Below, one piece after another: positions 27,803 through 35,717 of a DNA stretch of 64,000 bases (the first letter of the stretch is position 1; every line of letters begins with the position of its first letter). A model generated the notes under the pieces. That model worked only from the letters and a program-made list of their open reading frames with translations. It was not told where the DNA came from and ran no database searches. Origin of the DNA: Trinickia fusca (GTDB lineage Bacteria > Pseudomonadota > Gammaproteobacteria > Burkholderiales > Burkholderiaceae); the NCBI RefSeq assembly GCF_003628145.1, contig NZ_RBZV01000017.1, positions 26,796 to 90,795 of the forward strand, given 5' to 3'. The translations under genes and the position numbers were made by a program.

Positions 27803-29869
27803 ATGCTCGGACCTGTAGAGACTCCGCGGCGGACTTCGTCCGCCCGCGATCCCCTCGTTTCGCCCGTCGCCTCCGCGCGCCGCGCTCACGCTGGCATCGA
27901 ACCGGCGCTGACGACGCTGCGCACGCATGGCCTCGAGCCGGTCGACGTGTCGATGGGCAGTCACGGGCACGCGCCGGCAGCGGAACGGACTATCGCACGC
28001 GCGTGGTTCTGGCCTCGGCTGCGGGCCTGGCTGATCATGCTGGCGCTCGTGTGCGCCTACGTGCTGCCCGGCACACTCGGCCACGACCCCTGGAAGCAGG
28101 ACGAGACCTATACGTTCGGCATCATCCAGCACATGCTCGAGACCGGTGACTGGGTCGTGCCGACGAATGCGGGCCAGCCGTTCGTCGAAAAACCCCCGCT
28201 TTACGACTGGGTTGCCGCCTCGCTCGCGTGGGCAGGCGGCGACGTGTTGCCGCTGCACGACGCGGCACGGCTCGCCAGCGCGCTGTTTACGCTGCTCACG
28301 CTCGCCTGCGTCGCGCGACTTGCGCGTCAGGCGACTGGAGCCCGCAGCTGGAGCGACATGCGTGTGCTCGGCATGCTGGCGCTGTTTGCGGGCACGCTGC
28401 TCGTCGTCAAGCACTCGCACGACATGATGACCGACGTCGCCTTGATGGCGGGCACGGCGCTTGGCTTTTGCGGTCTTTTCGAGCTCGTGACGATCCTGCG
28501 TCGCGACCGGGCCGACACCGACCGCAAGGCTGCCGACGTGGCCGCGCTGATGCTCGGCGTCGGTGTCGGCATCGCCTTCATGACGAAGGGACTCTTTCTG
28601 CCACTCGTCTTCGGCGCCACCGTGTGCGCGCTGCCGATCATCGATCCGGCCTGCCGCAGCCGCGCGTTCGTCCGCGCGCTTGCGCTCGCCGCGCTCGCCT
28701 TTGCCCCGTTCGCGCTCGTTTGGCCGATTGCCTTCTACTGCCGCTCGAGCGAGCTGTTCAAGGTGTGGTTCTGGGATAACAACATCGGCCGCTTCTTCGG
28801 CTTTTCGGTGCCGCAGCTCGGTTCCGAGAACGATAAGCCGCTGTTCATCTGGCGCGTGCTGCTGACGGCGGGCTTCCCCGTCGGGCCGCTCGCCCTCGCC
28901 GCACTGGCCGGCGGCGCGTGGCGCCGCTGGCGCGAGCCGCGCGTCGCGTTGCCCGTCGTCTTCTGCGGCATCGGCATCGTGGTGCTGCAAATGTCGGCGA
29001 CCGCGCGCGAACTGTACCTGCTGCCGTTCATGGCCCCGTGCGCATTGCTCGCCCTGCAAGGCGTCGAGCGCATCACGTTGCGCGCGCACACCGCTTGGGA
29101 CTTCGTCAGCCGCGCGCTGTTCGGCCTCTCCGCGGCAGCCACTTGGCTGGTCTGGTCGGATATGACCGATCCGTCGAGCACCCATGAGCAGATCCGTTTC
29201 CTCGGCCGCTGGCTGCCGCTCGACTGGACGATGCCGATCCAGCCGGTGGCCGTCATGATTGCGCTCGGGTTCACGTCCGCCTGGCTGTGGCTGCTGCCGC
29301 TGCTGCGGCAAACCGGTAAGTGGCGCGGCGTGTTCAGTTGGTGCGCGGGCGCGATGCTCGCCTGGGGCCTCGTTTTCACGCTGCTGTTGCCGTGGATCGA
29401 TGTCGCCAAGAGCTATCGCTCCGTATTCGAAGACCTGTCGGTGCATCTGGATTCTGCATGGCGCCAGGGCGACTGCCTGGCGAGCCAGGACCTCGGCGAA
29501 TCGGAAGCACCGATGCTGTATTACTTCACGGGCATCCTGCACGCGCCGTTGGCGGCCGATGCGCCGGAGAATACGCAGTGCCGCTGGATCATCGTGCAAG
29601 GCGCCCCGAATGACGGCAAAACGCCGGCCGGCGACTGGACGCCGTTCTGGGCAGGTGCACGGCCCGGCGACGATGGTCAGCAACTGCGCGTTTACTTGCG
29701 CAAGCCGTTCAGCATCGCCAACGCAAGCAATATCAACAAAACACAACCGATTAAAACGACGAATTGGGTTCGAGCAGAAGCGCACGCTCCTCATCGGTCA
29801 ATGTCCGCCCCGACGCGGCATGGCGATGTGGAAAGCAATCAAAGCGTTCGACGATTTCCCAGCGTCTGA
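27803..29869 (+). CDS. ArnT-like family 39 glycosyltransferase, C-terminus extended
   Basis: This 688-residue polytopic membrane enzyme is related to ArnT and protein mannosyltransferases, which move a sugar from a polyprenyl phosphate to lipid A or protein. The catalytic acidic residues lie in HDPWKQDETYTFG just after the first helix, followed by the EKPPLYDW motif typical of ArnT-like enzymes. About a dozen hydrophobic helices continue to about residue 540. The last 35-40 residues, after about LRVYLRKPF, are encoded antisense to a DUF924 gene remnant and look acquired by the nearby insertion. The start is uncertain. Confidence 0.82.
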   Translation: MLGPVETPRRTSSARDPLVSPVASARRAHAGIEPALTTLRTHGLEPVDVSMGSHGHAPAAERTIARAWFWPRLRAWLIMLALVCAYVLPGTLGHDPWKQDETYTFGIIQHMLETGDWVVPTNAGQPFVEKPPLYDWVAASLAWAGGDVLPLHDAARLASALFTLLTLACVARLARQATGARSWSDMRVLGMLALFAGTLLVVKHSHDMMTDVALMAGTALGFCGLFELVTILRRDRADTDRKAADVAALMLGVGVGIAFMTKGLFLPLVFGATVCALPIIDPACRSRAFVRALALAALAFAPFALVWPIAFYCRSSELFKVWFWDNNIGRFFGFSVPQLGSENDKPLFIWRVLLTAGFPVGPLALAALAGGAWRRWREPRVALPVVFCGIGIVVLQMSATARELYLLPFMAPCALLALQGVERITLRAHTAWDFVSRALFGLSAAATWLVWSDMTDPSSTHEQIRFLGRWLPLDWTMPIQPVAVMIALGFTSAWLWLLPLLRQTGKWRGVFSWCAGAMLAWGLVFTLLLPWIDVAKSYRSVFEDLSVHLDSAWRQGDCLASQDLGESEAPMLYYFTGILHAPLAADAPENTQCRWIIVQGAPNDGKTPAGDWTPFWAGARPGDDGQQLRVYLRKPFSIANASNINKTQPIKTTNWVRAEAHAPHRSMSAPTRHGDVESNQSVRRFPSV
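29749..29779. repeat. 31-bp direct repeat, left copy (island boundary)
   Basis: Identical over 31 bp to 32956-32986. It covers the stop codon and last codons of DUF924; weaker similarity continues rightward to about 29963. It marks the left edge of the inserted motor-like block. Confidence 0.9.
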
Positions 29870-29963
29870 TTACATACTCGAGATAGCCGCGCTCGCCCGT
29901 TTGCCGAGCGAGCGCGTCGAACAGGCACACCGAGTCGCTGAACGTCCGGCGACTCGGTGTGTT
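29751..29963 (-). pseudogene. DUF924 gene 3'-end remnant
   Basis: Read on the minus strand, this encodes SVCLFDALARQTGERGYLEY, then VIRRWEIVERFDCFPHRH and ends TDEERALLLEPNSSF-stop. It parallels the C-terminus of the intact DUF924 protein at 32958-33656, with scattered substitutions (two Cys replacing Arg, Asp replacing Gly). About 60 residues are in frame; further upstream a 2-nt deletion shifts the frame, and similarity fades near 29963. It has no start codon or 5' part. It is a displaced copy of the gene end left by insertion of the block between the two copies. Confidence 0.88.
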
Positions 29964-29998
29964 CGCTTGCCCACGCCGCGAGCTAGGGCCTGTTCGCG

Positions 29999-30700
29999 CT
30001 AATACTGAACCAGAATCGTCACGCGCCGATTCGCAGCCCGGGCCGCCGCGTCATCTCCCAGCACTAACGGGACGTTATCCGCGCGGCCAATCGCGGCGAG
30101 CCTGAGCGGCTCGATTCCCTGGTCGACGAAGTACCGCACGACGGCCCCCGCTCGCGCGGACGAAAGCTCCCAATTCGACTCGTACTTCGCGTTCGAGATG
30201 GGCACGCTGTCGCTATGGCCTTCGACCAAAATACTCTTCGCCGATCGGCTTGCGAGTGCTCGTGCGACTTGATTGAGGACTGCAAACGAATCGGGCAGCA
30301 GGCGCGCATCGCCCGAATTGAACAGGACCTTCGCGTTGATCGCGATCTCCACGCCCTCAGACGTATCGACCACCGCGATCTGGTGCTGGTCGCTCAACGG
30401 TTTCAAAAGGGAGAGCAGCGTCTGTTTCGCCGTTGTTCGCGCGTTTTGCACGGCGCTTGCGGCATCCATGCCGGCGACGGCGGCCCGTTGCTTGACGACG
30501 TGCGCGTCGAACGCCTTGCTCTCGAGCTCCCTGTATTTCGCCAACTGCAACACATAGAGCGCGAGAAAGAACACCATCAGCGTCGTGATGAGATCCGCGT
30601 AGGAAATGAGCCAGCGCTCCGAACGCTCGTCGGCATCCTCCTCGTCCTCGTATCCGTTCTCGGAGGGTGCGAGGCGTTTGCCGCCAGAAAGGATGCTCAT
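29999..30700 (-). CDS. MotB/PomB-like stator protein, OmpA-domain peptidoglycan anchor
   Basis: This 233-residue protein has a short acidic cytoplasmic N-terminus and one transmembrane helix (about 32-54) opening RWLISYADLITTLMVFF. Asp36 in YAD is at the position of the ion-carrying Asp of MotB. A periplasmic linker follows, then an OmpA/MotB domain (about 105-233) with VEGHSDSVP, SNWELSSARA and NRRVTILV, the peptidoglycan-binding signature. It is third in a three-gene block, 61 bp after the MotA-like gene. No canonical flagellar gene is nearby, so a non-flagellar stator is likely. Confidence 0.88.
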   Translation of the reverse strand: MSILSGGKRLAPSENGYEDEEDADERSERWLISYADLITTLMVFFLALYVLQLAKYRELESKAFDAHVVKQRAAVAGMDAASAVQNARTTAKQTLLSLLKPLSDQHQIAVVDTSEGVEIAINAKVLFNSGDARLLPDSFAVLNQVARALASRSAKSILVEGHSDSVPISNAKYESNWELSSARAGAVVRYFVDQGIEPLRLAAIGRADNVPLVLGDDAAARAANRRVTILVQY

Positions 30701-30761
30701 GATGAAAAGCTCAATTCAAAAACCAGCGTTCGATACGATGCGTCCGGTCCGCCGAGCCGGG

Positions 30762-31526
30762 CTAGGCCAGCAGCTCCGCGGACCGCTCCCGGACTTCTGC
30801 CGCCAAACGCGTCTCGATGGTTTGCGGCGACTCCTTGCGCGAAATGGCGAGCAAGCCATCCAGGTACAACCGTCTGAAGCGCAATTCGCTATCGACCTGC
30901 GCTTTGATCTTTCCGTACAGCGGCAGAAAGATCAGATTCGCCAGCGCCAGGCCATAGAGCGTCGCGGTGAATGCGGCTGCGATACCTTGCCCGAGCTGCG
31001 CCGGCTCGAGGATGTGGCCCGTCACGTGGATCAAGCCGAGCACGGCGCCAAGAATGCCGAAAGTCGGCGCATACCCGCCTGCCTGCTGCCAGATGCGTGC
31101 CGCGGCCATGCGATTGCGCTCATAGGCAACCAACTCCCGTTGCAGGGCATCTTCGAGGACAGCGGTGGACACACCGTTTGCGAGCAGCTCCAAGCCCCGC
31201 TTCGCAAAGGCGTTGATCCCGCTGGCGTCGATCGATTCGAACGCCAGCATGCCGTTCAATTTCGCCTGATCGCCCCACTCGAGCAAGACCGAGAGACTTT
31301 CGCGGTCGACTTGCCGTGTCTTGGTGAACGCGAGATGCAGCTGCTTGATGCCGTCGCAGAACCGCACCCAGGTGTTCTGAATCATCACGGCGCTCACGGT
31401 GCCGCCCAGGACGATGACCAGCGCCTCCATCTGGAAGAGCGTCGTGAAATGGCCGCCCTCGAGCCAGAAGCCGAGGGCGATGGCGGTCGCGCCGAATAGC
31501 GCGCCAAATACGGTCAGCAGATCCAT
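30762..31526 (-). CDS. MotA/PomA-like stator protein
   Basis: This 254-residue protein is of PomA length. Four hydrophobic helices lie at about 4-22, 33-50, 149-170 and 182-204, with a large cytoplasmic loop between the second and third. GYAPTFGILGAVLGLI matches the conserved Pro-containing third helix, and TLYGLALANLIFLPL the fourth. In the loop, KLNGMLAFES aligns with the FliG-contacting RKGGFLALEE of PomA: one basic and one Glu position are kept, others differ. I chose ATG 31526 (MDLLTVFG); GTG 31535 abuts the upstream stop codon. It forms the ion channel with the MotB-like product. Confidence 0.88.
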   Translation of the reverse strand: MDLLTVFGALFGATAIALGFWLEGGHFTTLFQMEALVIVLGGTVSAVMIQNTWVRFCDGIKQLHLAFTKTRQVDRESLSVLLEWGDQAKLNGMLAFESIDASGINAFAKRGLELLANGVSTAVLEDALQRELVAYERNRMAAARIWQQAGGYAPTFGILGAVLGLIHVTGHILEPAQLGQGIAAAFTATLYGLALANLIFLPLYGKIKAQVDSELRFRRLYLDGLLAISRKESPQTIETRLAAEVRERSAELLA

Positions 31527-31535
31527 GGCGAACAC

Positions 31536-32780
31536 TCAAGCTTCTCGGCCGGCAAGCGCCGTGCCATTGGCCGCAGACGTCTTGATCGTTCTGACGGTCT
31601 CGAGGAATCGTTGCTCGATGTCGCTCACTTCGAGCGGATCGATCTTGATGTCGCGCCGCATCACCCACGACACCTCTTTCCTCCTTGCATCCGCCAAGAC
31701 GGAAATCAGCCGTTCCGAAATCGACTGATCCGCCATCGTCGCGAGCAGCTTGGCGAGATCGTATGTATCGGTGGCGGCCACGGCCTCGAAGAGCGTCCTT
31801 TGATCGACGAATTCGAGATCCTCGAGCGAATTCACATCGCCAGTCCCACGCGCGTTTCGCTTCGAGAAGTAGCTGACCCCTTTCTGCTCGACATAATTGA
31901 GGACTCTCGTCTTGCGGAACGCGAACAGGTCCTCGGCGATTTCGCCATGCGACAGCTTGCTCAAGATCAGCTTCTTCTCCACCCCGATCAGCGTTTCCAG
32001 GTCGGTCAGCTCGATGAGCTCGAGTTCGCTGTTGATGGCGATATCCAGATCGCGGTCACCCACTTGCTCGGCGCGATCGGTGATCCGCGCCGGGTCGAAC
32101 GTCACCATCTGTCGGCCTATCGCATCGTCCTGCCCGGAATAGCGCGAGTTCTCGGGAAGACTTCCGGCCCGGCCGTTCTCCATCGTGATGAGATTGAGCT
32201 TCTCCATCCGCTTGAGCATCGCCATCACGTGCGGACGGGAGTGGCCTGCAATCGCACGGCACTTCTTGATGACGTCAGGCAATGGCACGGAAACGTCGTC
32301 GCTCTGCGCACGCCGCATCCGTCGGTCCATCGACTCCACATTGTCGGCAGCCGCCATCAGCGCGAGGACATGCGCATACGACAGCACGCCTGGCAGGAAA
32401 TCGGCGTGCGTGTACGTCGCGAGGAGATCGTCTTTCTTTCTGGACCGGCGAATCATCGTTCGCACCATATGGCGAACGAGCGGCGACGATCGCTCGAGCT
32501 CTTGCTCCACCGTGCTGGCTTGGACCACCGTCAATTGACAAAACGTCAGCGCCTTCGCGGTATGCGCACGCGGTTCGGCAGGCAGCAGTGCCGCTTCGCC
32601 GAAGAATTCGCCTTTGCCGAGGGTGGCCAAGACGACTCGCTTGTCGTCGCATTGCGTGGAGAGTTCGACTTTGCCGTCCGCAATCACGTAAATGACTGCG
32701 TCGCCCGCGTAACCCGCGGAATAGATGACTTCGCCCGGAGCCGCTGTGCGCGTCCAGGACGACGATCGTTGCTGATTCAA
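31536..32780 (-). CDS. Cyclic-nucleotide-binding / winged-helix / FliG C-terminal-like fusion protein
   Basis: This is a 414-residue soluble protein. Residues 12-115 form a cNMP-binding domain with the phosphate-binding cassette GEFFGEAALL (57-66) and PRAHTAKA (70-77). Residues 165-202 resemble the Crp winged helix (LPDVIKKCRAIAGHSRPHVM, then RMEKLNLI). Residues 316-400 resemble the C-terminal domain of the flagellar rotor protein FliG: NSLEDLEFVDQRTL, TDTYDLAKLL, ISERLISVLADARRKEV and VSDIEQRFLETVRTI. The EHPQ motif of the FliG middle domain is not seen, and the FliG Asp pair facing the stator is not clearly kept. It is the first gene of the block, its stop abutting the MotA-like gene. Confidence 0.8.
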   Translation of the reverse strand: MNQQRSSSWTRTAAPGEVIYSAGYAGDAVIYVIADGKVELSTQCDDKRVVLATLGKGEFFGEAALLPAEPRAHTAKALTFCQLTVVQASTVEQELERSSPLVRHMVRTMIRRSRKKDDLLATYTHADFLPGVLSYAHVLALMAAADNVESMDRRMRRAQSDDVSVPLPDVIKKCRAIAGHSRPHVMAMLKRMEKLNLITMENGRAGSLPENSRYSGQDDAIGRQMVTFDPARITDRAEQVGDRDLDIAINSELELIELTDLETLIGVEKKLILSKLSHGEIAEDLFAFRKTRVLNYVEQKGVSYFSKRNARGTGDVNSLEDLEFVDQRTLFEAVAATDTYDLAKLLATMADQSISERLISVLADARRKEVSWVMRRDIKIDPLEVSDIEQRFLETVRTIKTSAANGTALAGREA

Positions 32781-32872
32781 GATGCACTCCCCGTAACTGG
32801 TTCCTGCACGCCCGGTCCTCGTTGGTGCTTCGAGGCGGACGCGTCGTGCCGATGTCGCGGCTTATGCAAACG

Positions 32873-32899
32873 ATAACGACATCATTAGGAGCATCTTTA
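32873..32899 (-). promoter_or_regulatory. Possible sigma28 (FliA)-type promoter of the motor-like block
   Basis: On the minus strand TAAAGATG (32892-32899), exactly 11 nt, then GTCGTTAT (32873-32880), compared with the enterobacterial FliA consensus TAAAGTTT-N11-GCCGATAA: 11 of 16 positions match. It lies about 93 bp before the start codon at 32780. It is tentative but in the right place. Confidence 0.35.
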
Positions 32900-32955
32900 G
32901 ACTCGTCGACATACGTCTGACGAATGTGGGGGCCAAGGCTAAACGGAACACACTC

Positions 32956-32986
32956 GATTAAAACGACGAATTGGGTTCGAGCAGAA
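32956..32986. repeat. 31-bp direct repeat, right copy (island boundary)
   Basis: Identical to 29749-29779, 3207 bp away. It overlaps the last codons and stop of the intact DUF924 gene. Confidence 0.9.
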
Positions 32987-33656
32987 ACGCACGCTCTTCA
33001 TCGGTCGATGTCCGCCCTAGCACGACATTGCGATGTGGGAAGCGACCAAAGCGTTCGACGATCTCCCAGTGCCTGATTGCATACTCGAGATTGCCGCGCT
33101 CGCCCGTTTCCTCGGCGAGTGCGTCGAATAGGCGCACCGATTCGCGCTGAGCCTCCAGCGACTCGGCGTGCTCGAATGGCAGGTACGCGAACACACGGTG
33201 ATGCGAGGTCGGCAGCAAGCGGTCTGCTTGCGTCCGAACGAGTTGCTGCGCAGCCGCCAGCGCGCGCGCATCGCCGGCAAACGCCTGTGCATGGCCACGA
33301 TGAAGATTGCGCGAGAACTGGTCGAGCACCAGGATCAACGCCAGCGCACCGAGCGGCGTGCGCTGCCAGTCGTCGAGCTCGCCGCTGCAGGCGCTGGCGA
33401 GCGTCGGCGCAAAGCGCGCCGTCAATTCCGCATCGAACGCATCGTCGCGCGCGAACCAGCGTGAATCGGCGCGACCAAAACGCGGCGAATCCGGCGCACC
33501 AAACCAGAAGTCGAGCACCTCGCGCGCGGCGCTTGGCAGCGCCAGGTAGTCAGCGCTCGGGTGCCCTGCCCCGTTCGCTTCGAATGCGCGAGGGTCCCCC
33601 CCAGCCTGCTCCGTCGCCCTGAAGCCCCCTTCTTCGATGTCGTGCGGATGCGTCAT
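32958..33656 (-). CDS. DUF924 family protein
   Basis: This 232-residue protein shows the conserved core REVLDFWFGAPDSPRFG, DQFSRNLHRGHAQAFAGD and HRVFAYLPFEHAESLEAQ, with TPR-like helices. Function is unknown; the family is widespread in proteobacteria. The start ATG overlaps the AlaX stop as ATGA, so the two are translationally coupled. The first 45 residues are variable. Its last codons are duplicated at 29751-29963. Confidence 0.85.
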   Translation of the reverse strand: MTHPHDIEEGGFRATEQAGGDPRAFEANGAGHPSADYLALPSAAREVLDFWFGAPDSPRFGRADSRWFARDDAFDAELTARFAPTLASACSGELDDWQRTPLGALALILVLDQFSRNLHRGHAQAFAGDARALAAAQQLVRTQADRLLPTSHHRVFAYLPFEHAESLEAQRESVRLFDALAEETGERGNLEYAIRHWEIVERFGRFPHRNVVLGRTSTDEERAFLLEPNSSF

Positions 33657-34384
33657 GCAATCTCCAATACGAGGCGCCGCGTGCGAGCGCTTTTCTTTTC
33701 CAATTTGGCCACGCGCAGCACGCCGATCTCGGCCGTATTGGCCACATGCGTGCCGCCGCACGGCTGCAAGTCGACGCTCTCGATGCGCAGCAGACGCACG
33801 CGCCCGAGCCCCATCGGCGGCTTCACGCTCATCGTGCGCACGAGTTCGGGACGCGCGGTCATCTCTTCGTCGGTGATCCATTCGGTCGATACGCGGTGCT
33901 CCCCTTTGACGAGCTCGGCAAGCCGTGCCTCGACCTGCTCGCGCTCGATCGGTTCAGCCGTCGCGAAGTCCATGCGCGCGTAGTCGGCTGTGATGCTGCA
34001 TCCGTCGACGGCGTAAGGCAGCACCGCGCACATCAGATGCGCGGCCGTATGCAGGCGCATGTGCCGGTAGCGGCGCGCCCAGTCGATCTCGGCCACGACC
34101 GCCTCGCCCACGCGCAACCGGCTCAGCAGCAACGCCTGGCCCGGCGCCGGCACGTGCACGACATCGTCGACCGTGGCGCCGTCGAACTTGGCCTTGCGCG
34201 CATCGGCAATCTCGATGCGCGTACCGTCGGCAAGCTCAAGCACGCCCGTGTCGCCGGCCTGCCCGCCGCCGAGCGGATAGAAGACCGTCCGATCGAGCAC
34301 GATGCCGTGCTCATCGAGGTGGGTGATCGATGCCTCGCAGCGCGTGAGGTAAGCATCGTTGCGAAACAGTGCTTGCGTCGTCAT
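33653..34384 (-). CDS. Alanyl-tRNA editing protein, AlaX type
   Basis: This 243-residue stand-alone version of the AlaRS editing domain hydrolyses Ser- or Gly-tRNA(Ala). It has FYPLGGGQAGDTG, the zinc-site HxxxH in LHTAAHLMCAV and the second metal motif CGGTH near the C-terminus, in the order expected for AlaX-M. The start ATG at 34384 has an AAAGG site upstream. It is coupled to DUF924. The longer frame to 34564 runs into a hemoglobin-gene remnant. Confidence 0.9.
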   Translation of the reverse strand: MTTQALFRNDAYLTRCEASITHLDEHGIVLDRTVFYPLGGGQAGDTGVLELADGTRIEIADARKAKFDGATVDDVVHVPAPGQALLLSRLRVGEAVVAEIDWARRYRHMRLHTAAHLMCAVLPYAVDGCSITADYARMDFATAEPIEREQVEARLAELVKGEHRVSTEWITDEEMTARPELVRTMSVKPPMGLGRVRLLRIESVDLQPCGGTHVANTAEIGVLRVAKLEKKSARTRRLVLEIA

Positions 34385-34764
34385 GGCAGGACCTTTCTGG
34401 ACAAGGGATCGAAACCGTTCGGCGCGTGTCTGTTTTGACTTCATCAAGCGCGCCGGCACCGCATGCGCATTATCGCGACGAACGATCGGCACAGAACAGG
34501 CTGCCCCGTGCCGCGCACGCACAGCACCGTACCGGTCGATCAACCGGGCCGGTTGCGCATCCAATGTTTCCGAATACTACTGACTGTTCGCGGCAGGTAA
34601 GTGCCGGCTCGGCAATTCGTCCTGCCACTCATCGAATAAGCGGCCTTGACGGCATCATATCGTTTCGACGAACGGGAACTCGTACCGGCTCGCGAAGACG
34701 GCGCATCGCCGGATGCGTGCCGTCCGGCCGCCGCGAAACGCAGACTTGCTTCGAAAGTGCGGGA
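34385..34764. other. Intergenic region with insertion scar
   Basis: No gene is supportable in these 380 bp. A 29-bp copy of the hemoglobin gene 3' end is at 34535-34563. To its right, 34564-34764 has no recognisable coding pattern and forms the left end of the second inserted block. Confidence 0.6.
34535..34563. repeat. 29-bp direct repeat, left copy: hemoglobin gene 3'-end scrap
   Basis: It matches 35805-35833 at 27 of 29 positions. On the minus strand both encode WMRNRPG-stop, with synonymous differences. The left copy is detached from any hemoglobin gene. Confidence 0.82.
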
Positions 34765-35619
34765 TCAAAGCCGCTCGAGAACTTCGAGACCGAGCAGCAC
34801 AATGATAAGTACGCCAATCCATCTCACCGTCAATCTCAGGTTGGCGAGCTTCGCGCCGAGTGAAATCACGGCATCGGCGACAGGGTTCATCGCCCCTTCA
34901 GCATCCTCGTCACCGTTGGCCACGGCGCCACGCAACTCGGTCGTTGCGAAATCGATACGAAGGTGGGTGACATAGCCGGTTGCGATATGCGGCCATTCAC
35001 CCGTGCTGTCGCTCTCGCTCCTGTCAGGCCTGAGAAACAGGCGAGCCCGACGTGCAGGGTTGTCCGGCGCGTTTTCGGCCGTGTAGAGATGCCGCAGGAC
35101 GAGGCCCAACTCGACCCCACCGAGCTGGCCATCCGCGCTCGCCCTGGACAGCGCCTGCAGGCAGGCTTGGGGAATGTGGCAGGCAAGCCACCACTGATCG
35201 GGCTCTCCCGTCTCGTCGTCGGCGCCGTTGAATCCCAAGCGAGCCGTGCCGAGCGTCACATCGGAATACGAAATGCCGAGTTCGTCCTCCAACTGGCGCA
35301 GGCCTACCCGGTCGCCTGTGCTCACGTCGCGCGCCCCAAAAGACACGTCAACCGTACGCGTCGTGTGCGCATCGTCGCCGATGATCGCCAACTCCCGGCC
35401 GTCGAGATACGCCAGCCCGTGCAGCGACGTGGAAAGTGTCGGCTGTTTGTCTTCGTCCAAGGGCTCGGCAAGCTGCTTCACCACCTGGAGGCGCCCCAAC
35501 TTCAGCCACATGGACCGGGCAGGGTAATAAGCCTTTTTTTCGATCTCGGACCCGACATATTCGAGGGAGTGATCCTGCCGCTCGATGAATTCGTCCGCGA
35601 CCTTCTTGTCCGCTAGCAT
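34765..35619 (-). CDS. Tail-anchored protein of unknown function
   Basis: I do not recognise this 284-residue protein. It is mostly soluble, with an acidic alpha/beta-looking body (WWLACHIPQACLQALSRA near 143-160, GVELGLVLRHLYTA near 168-181). A single C-terminal transmembrane helix (265-283, TVRWIGVLIIVLLGLEVL) is followed by only a few residues, so it should be anchored with its bulk in the cytoplasm. It has no signal peptide and few cysteines. The start at MLADKKVADEF follows a G-rich stretch. It is the only gene in a block bounded by hemoglobin 3'-end copies and is probably a cargo gene. Confidence 0.65.
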   Translation of the reverse strand: MLADKKVADEFIERQDHSLEYVGSEIEKKAYYPARSMWLKLGRLQVVKQLAEPLDEDKQPTLSTSLHGLAYLDGRELAIIGDDAHTTRTVDVSFGARDVSTGDRVGLRQLEDELGISYSDVTLGTARLGFNGADDETGEPDQWWLACHIPQACLQALSRASADGQLGGVELGLVLRHLYTAENAPDNPARRARLFLRPDRSESDSTGEWPHIATGYVTHLRIDFATTELRGAVANGDEDAEGAMNPVADAVISLGAKLANLRLTVRWIGVLIIVLLGLEVLERL

Positions 35620-35717
35620 GGCGCGCCCCCCGCTCGCAATGCGATCTGCCGATGAGCGCAACTGTAATCGCGGCGACGCCCGACTTTGTATGATGAAGGG
35701 CACACAAAGACACAAGA

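Noticed and set aside
27734..29794. 686-codon minus-strand frame opposite the arnT-like gene
   Set aside because: Shadow frame; the plus-strand protein has clear membrane helices and family motifs, while the minus frame has only Arg/Gln/His-rich sequence.
29927..29960. Terminator after the MotB-like gene
   Set aside because: An 11-bp inverted repeat exists (ACACCGAGTCG/CGACTCGGTGT), but there is no T-run and it falls in the DUF924 remnant, so it is better explained by chance within the decayed sequence.
29999..31526. Ordinary flagellar motAB operon
   Set aside because: No other flagellar or chemotaxis genes are next to it, the proteins are PomAB-length, and the pair sits inside a recently inserted block with a fusion partner.
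29999..32780. Zorya anti-phage system
   Set aside because: ZorA/ZorB are MotA/MotB relatives, but ZorA has a long C-terminal tail and the ZorC, ZorD or ZorE genes are needed. Here the MotA-like protein has normal PomA length and the partner is a cNMP/FliG-like protein, so the Zorya label does not fit.
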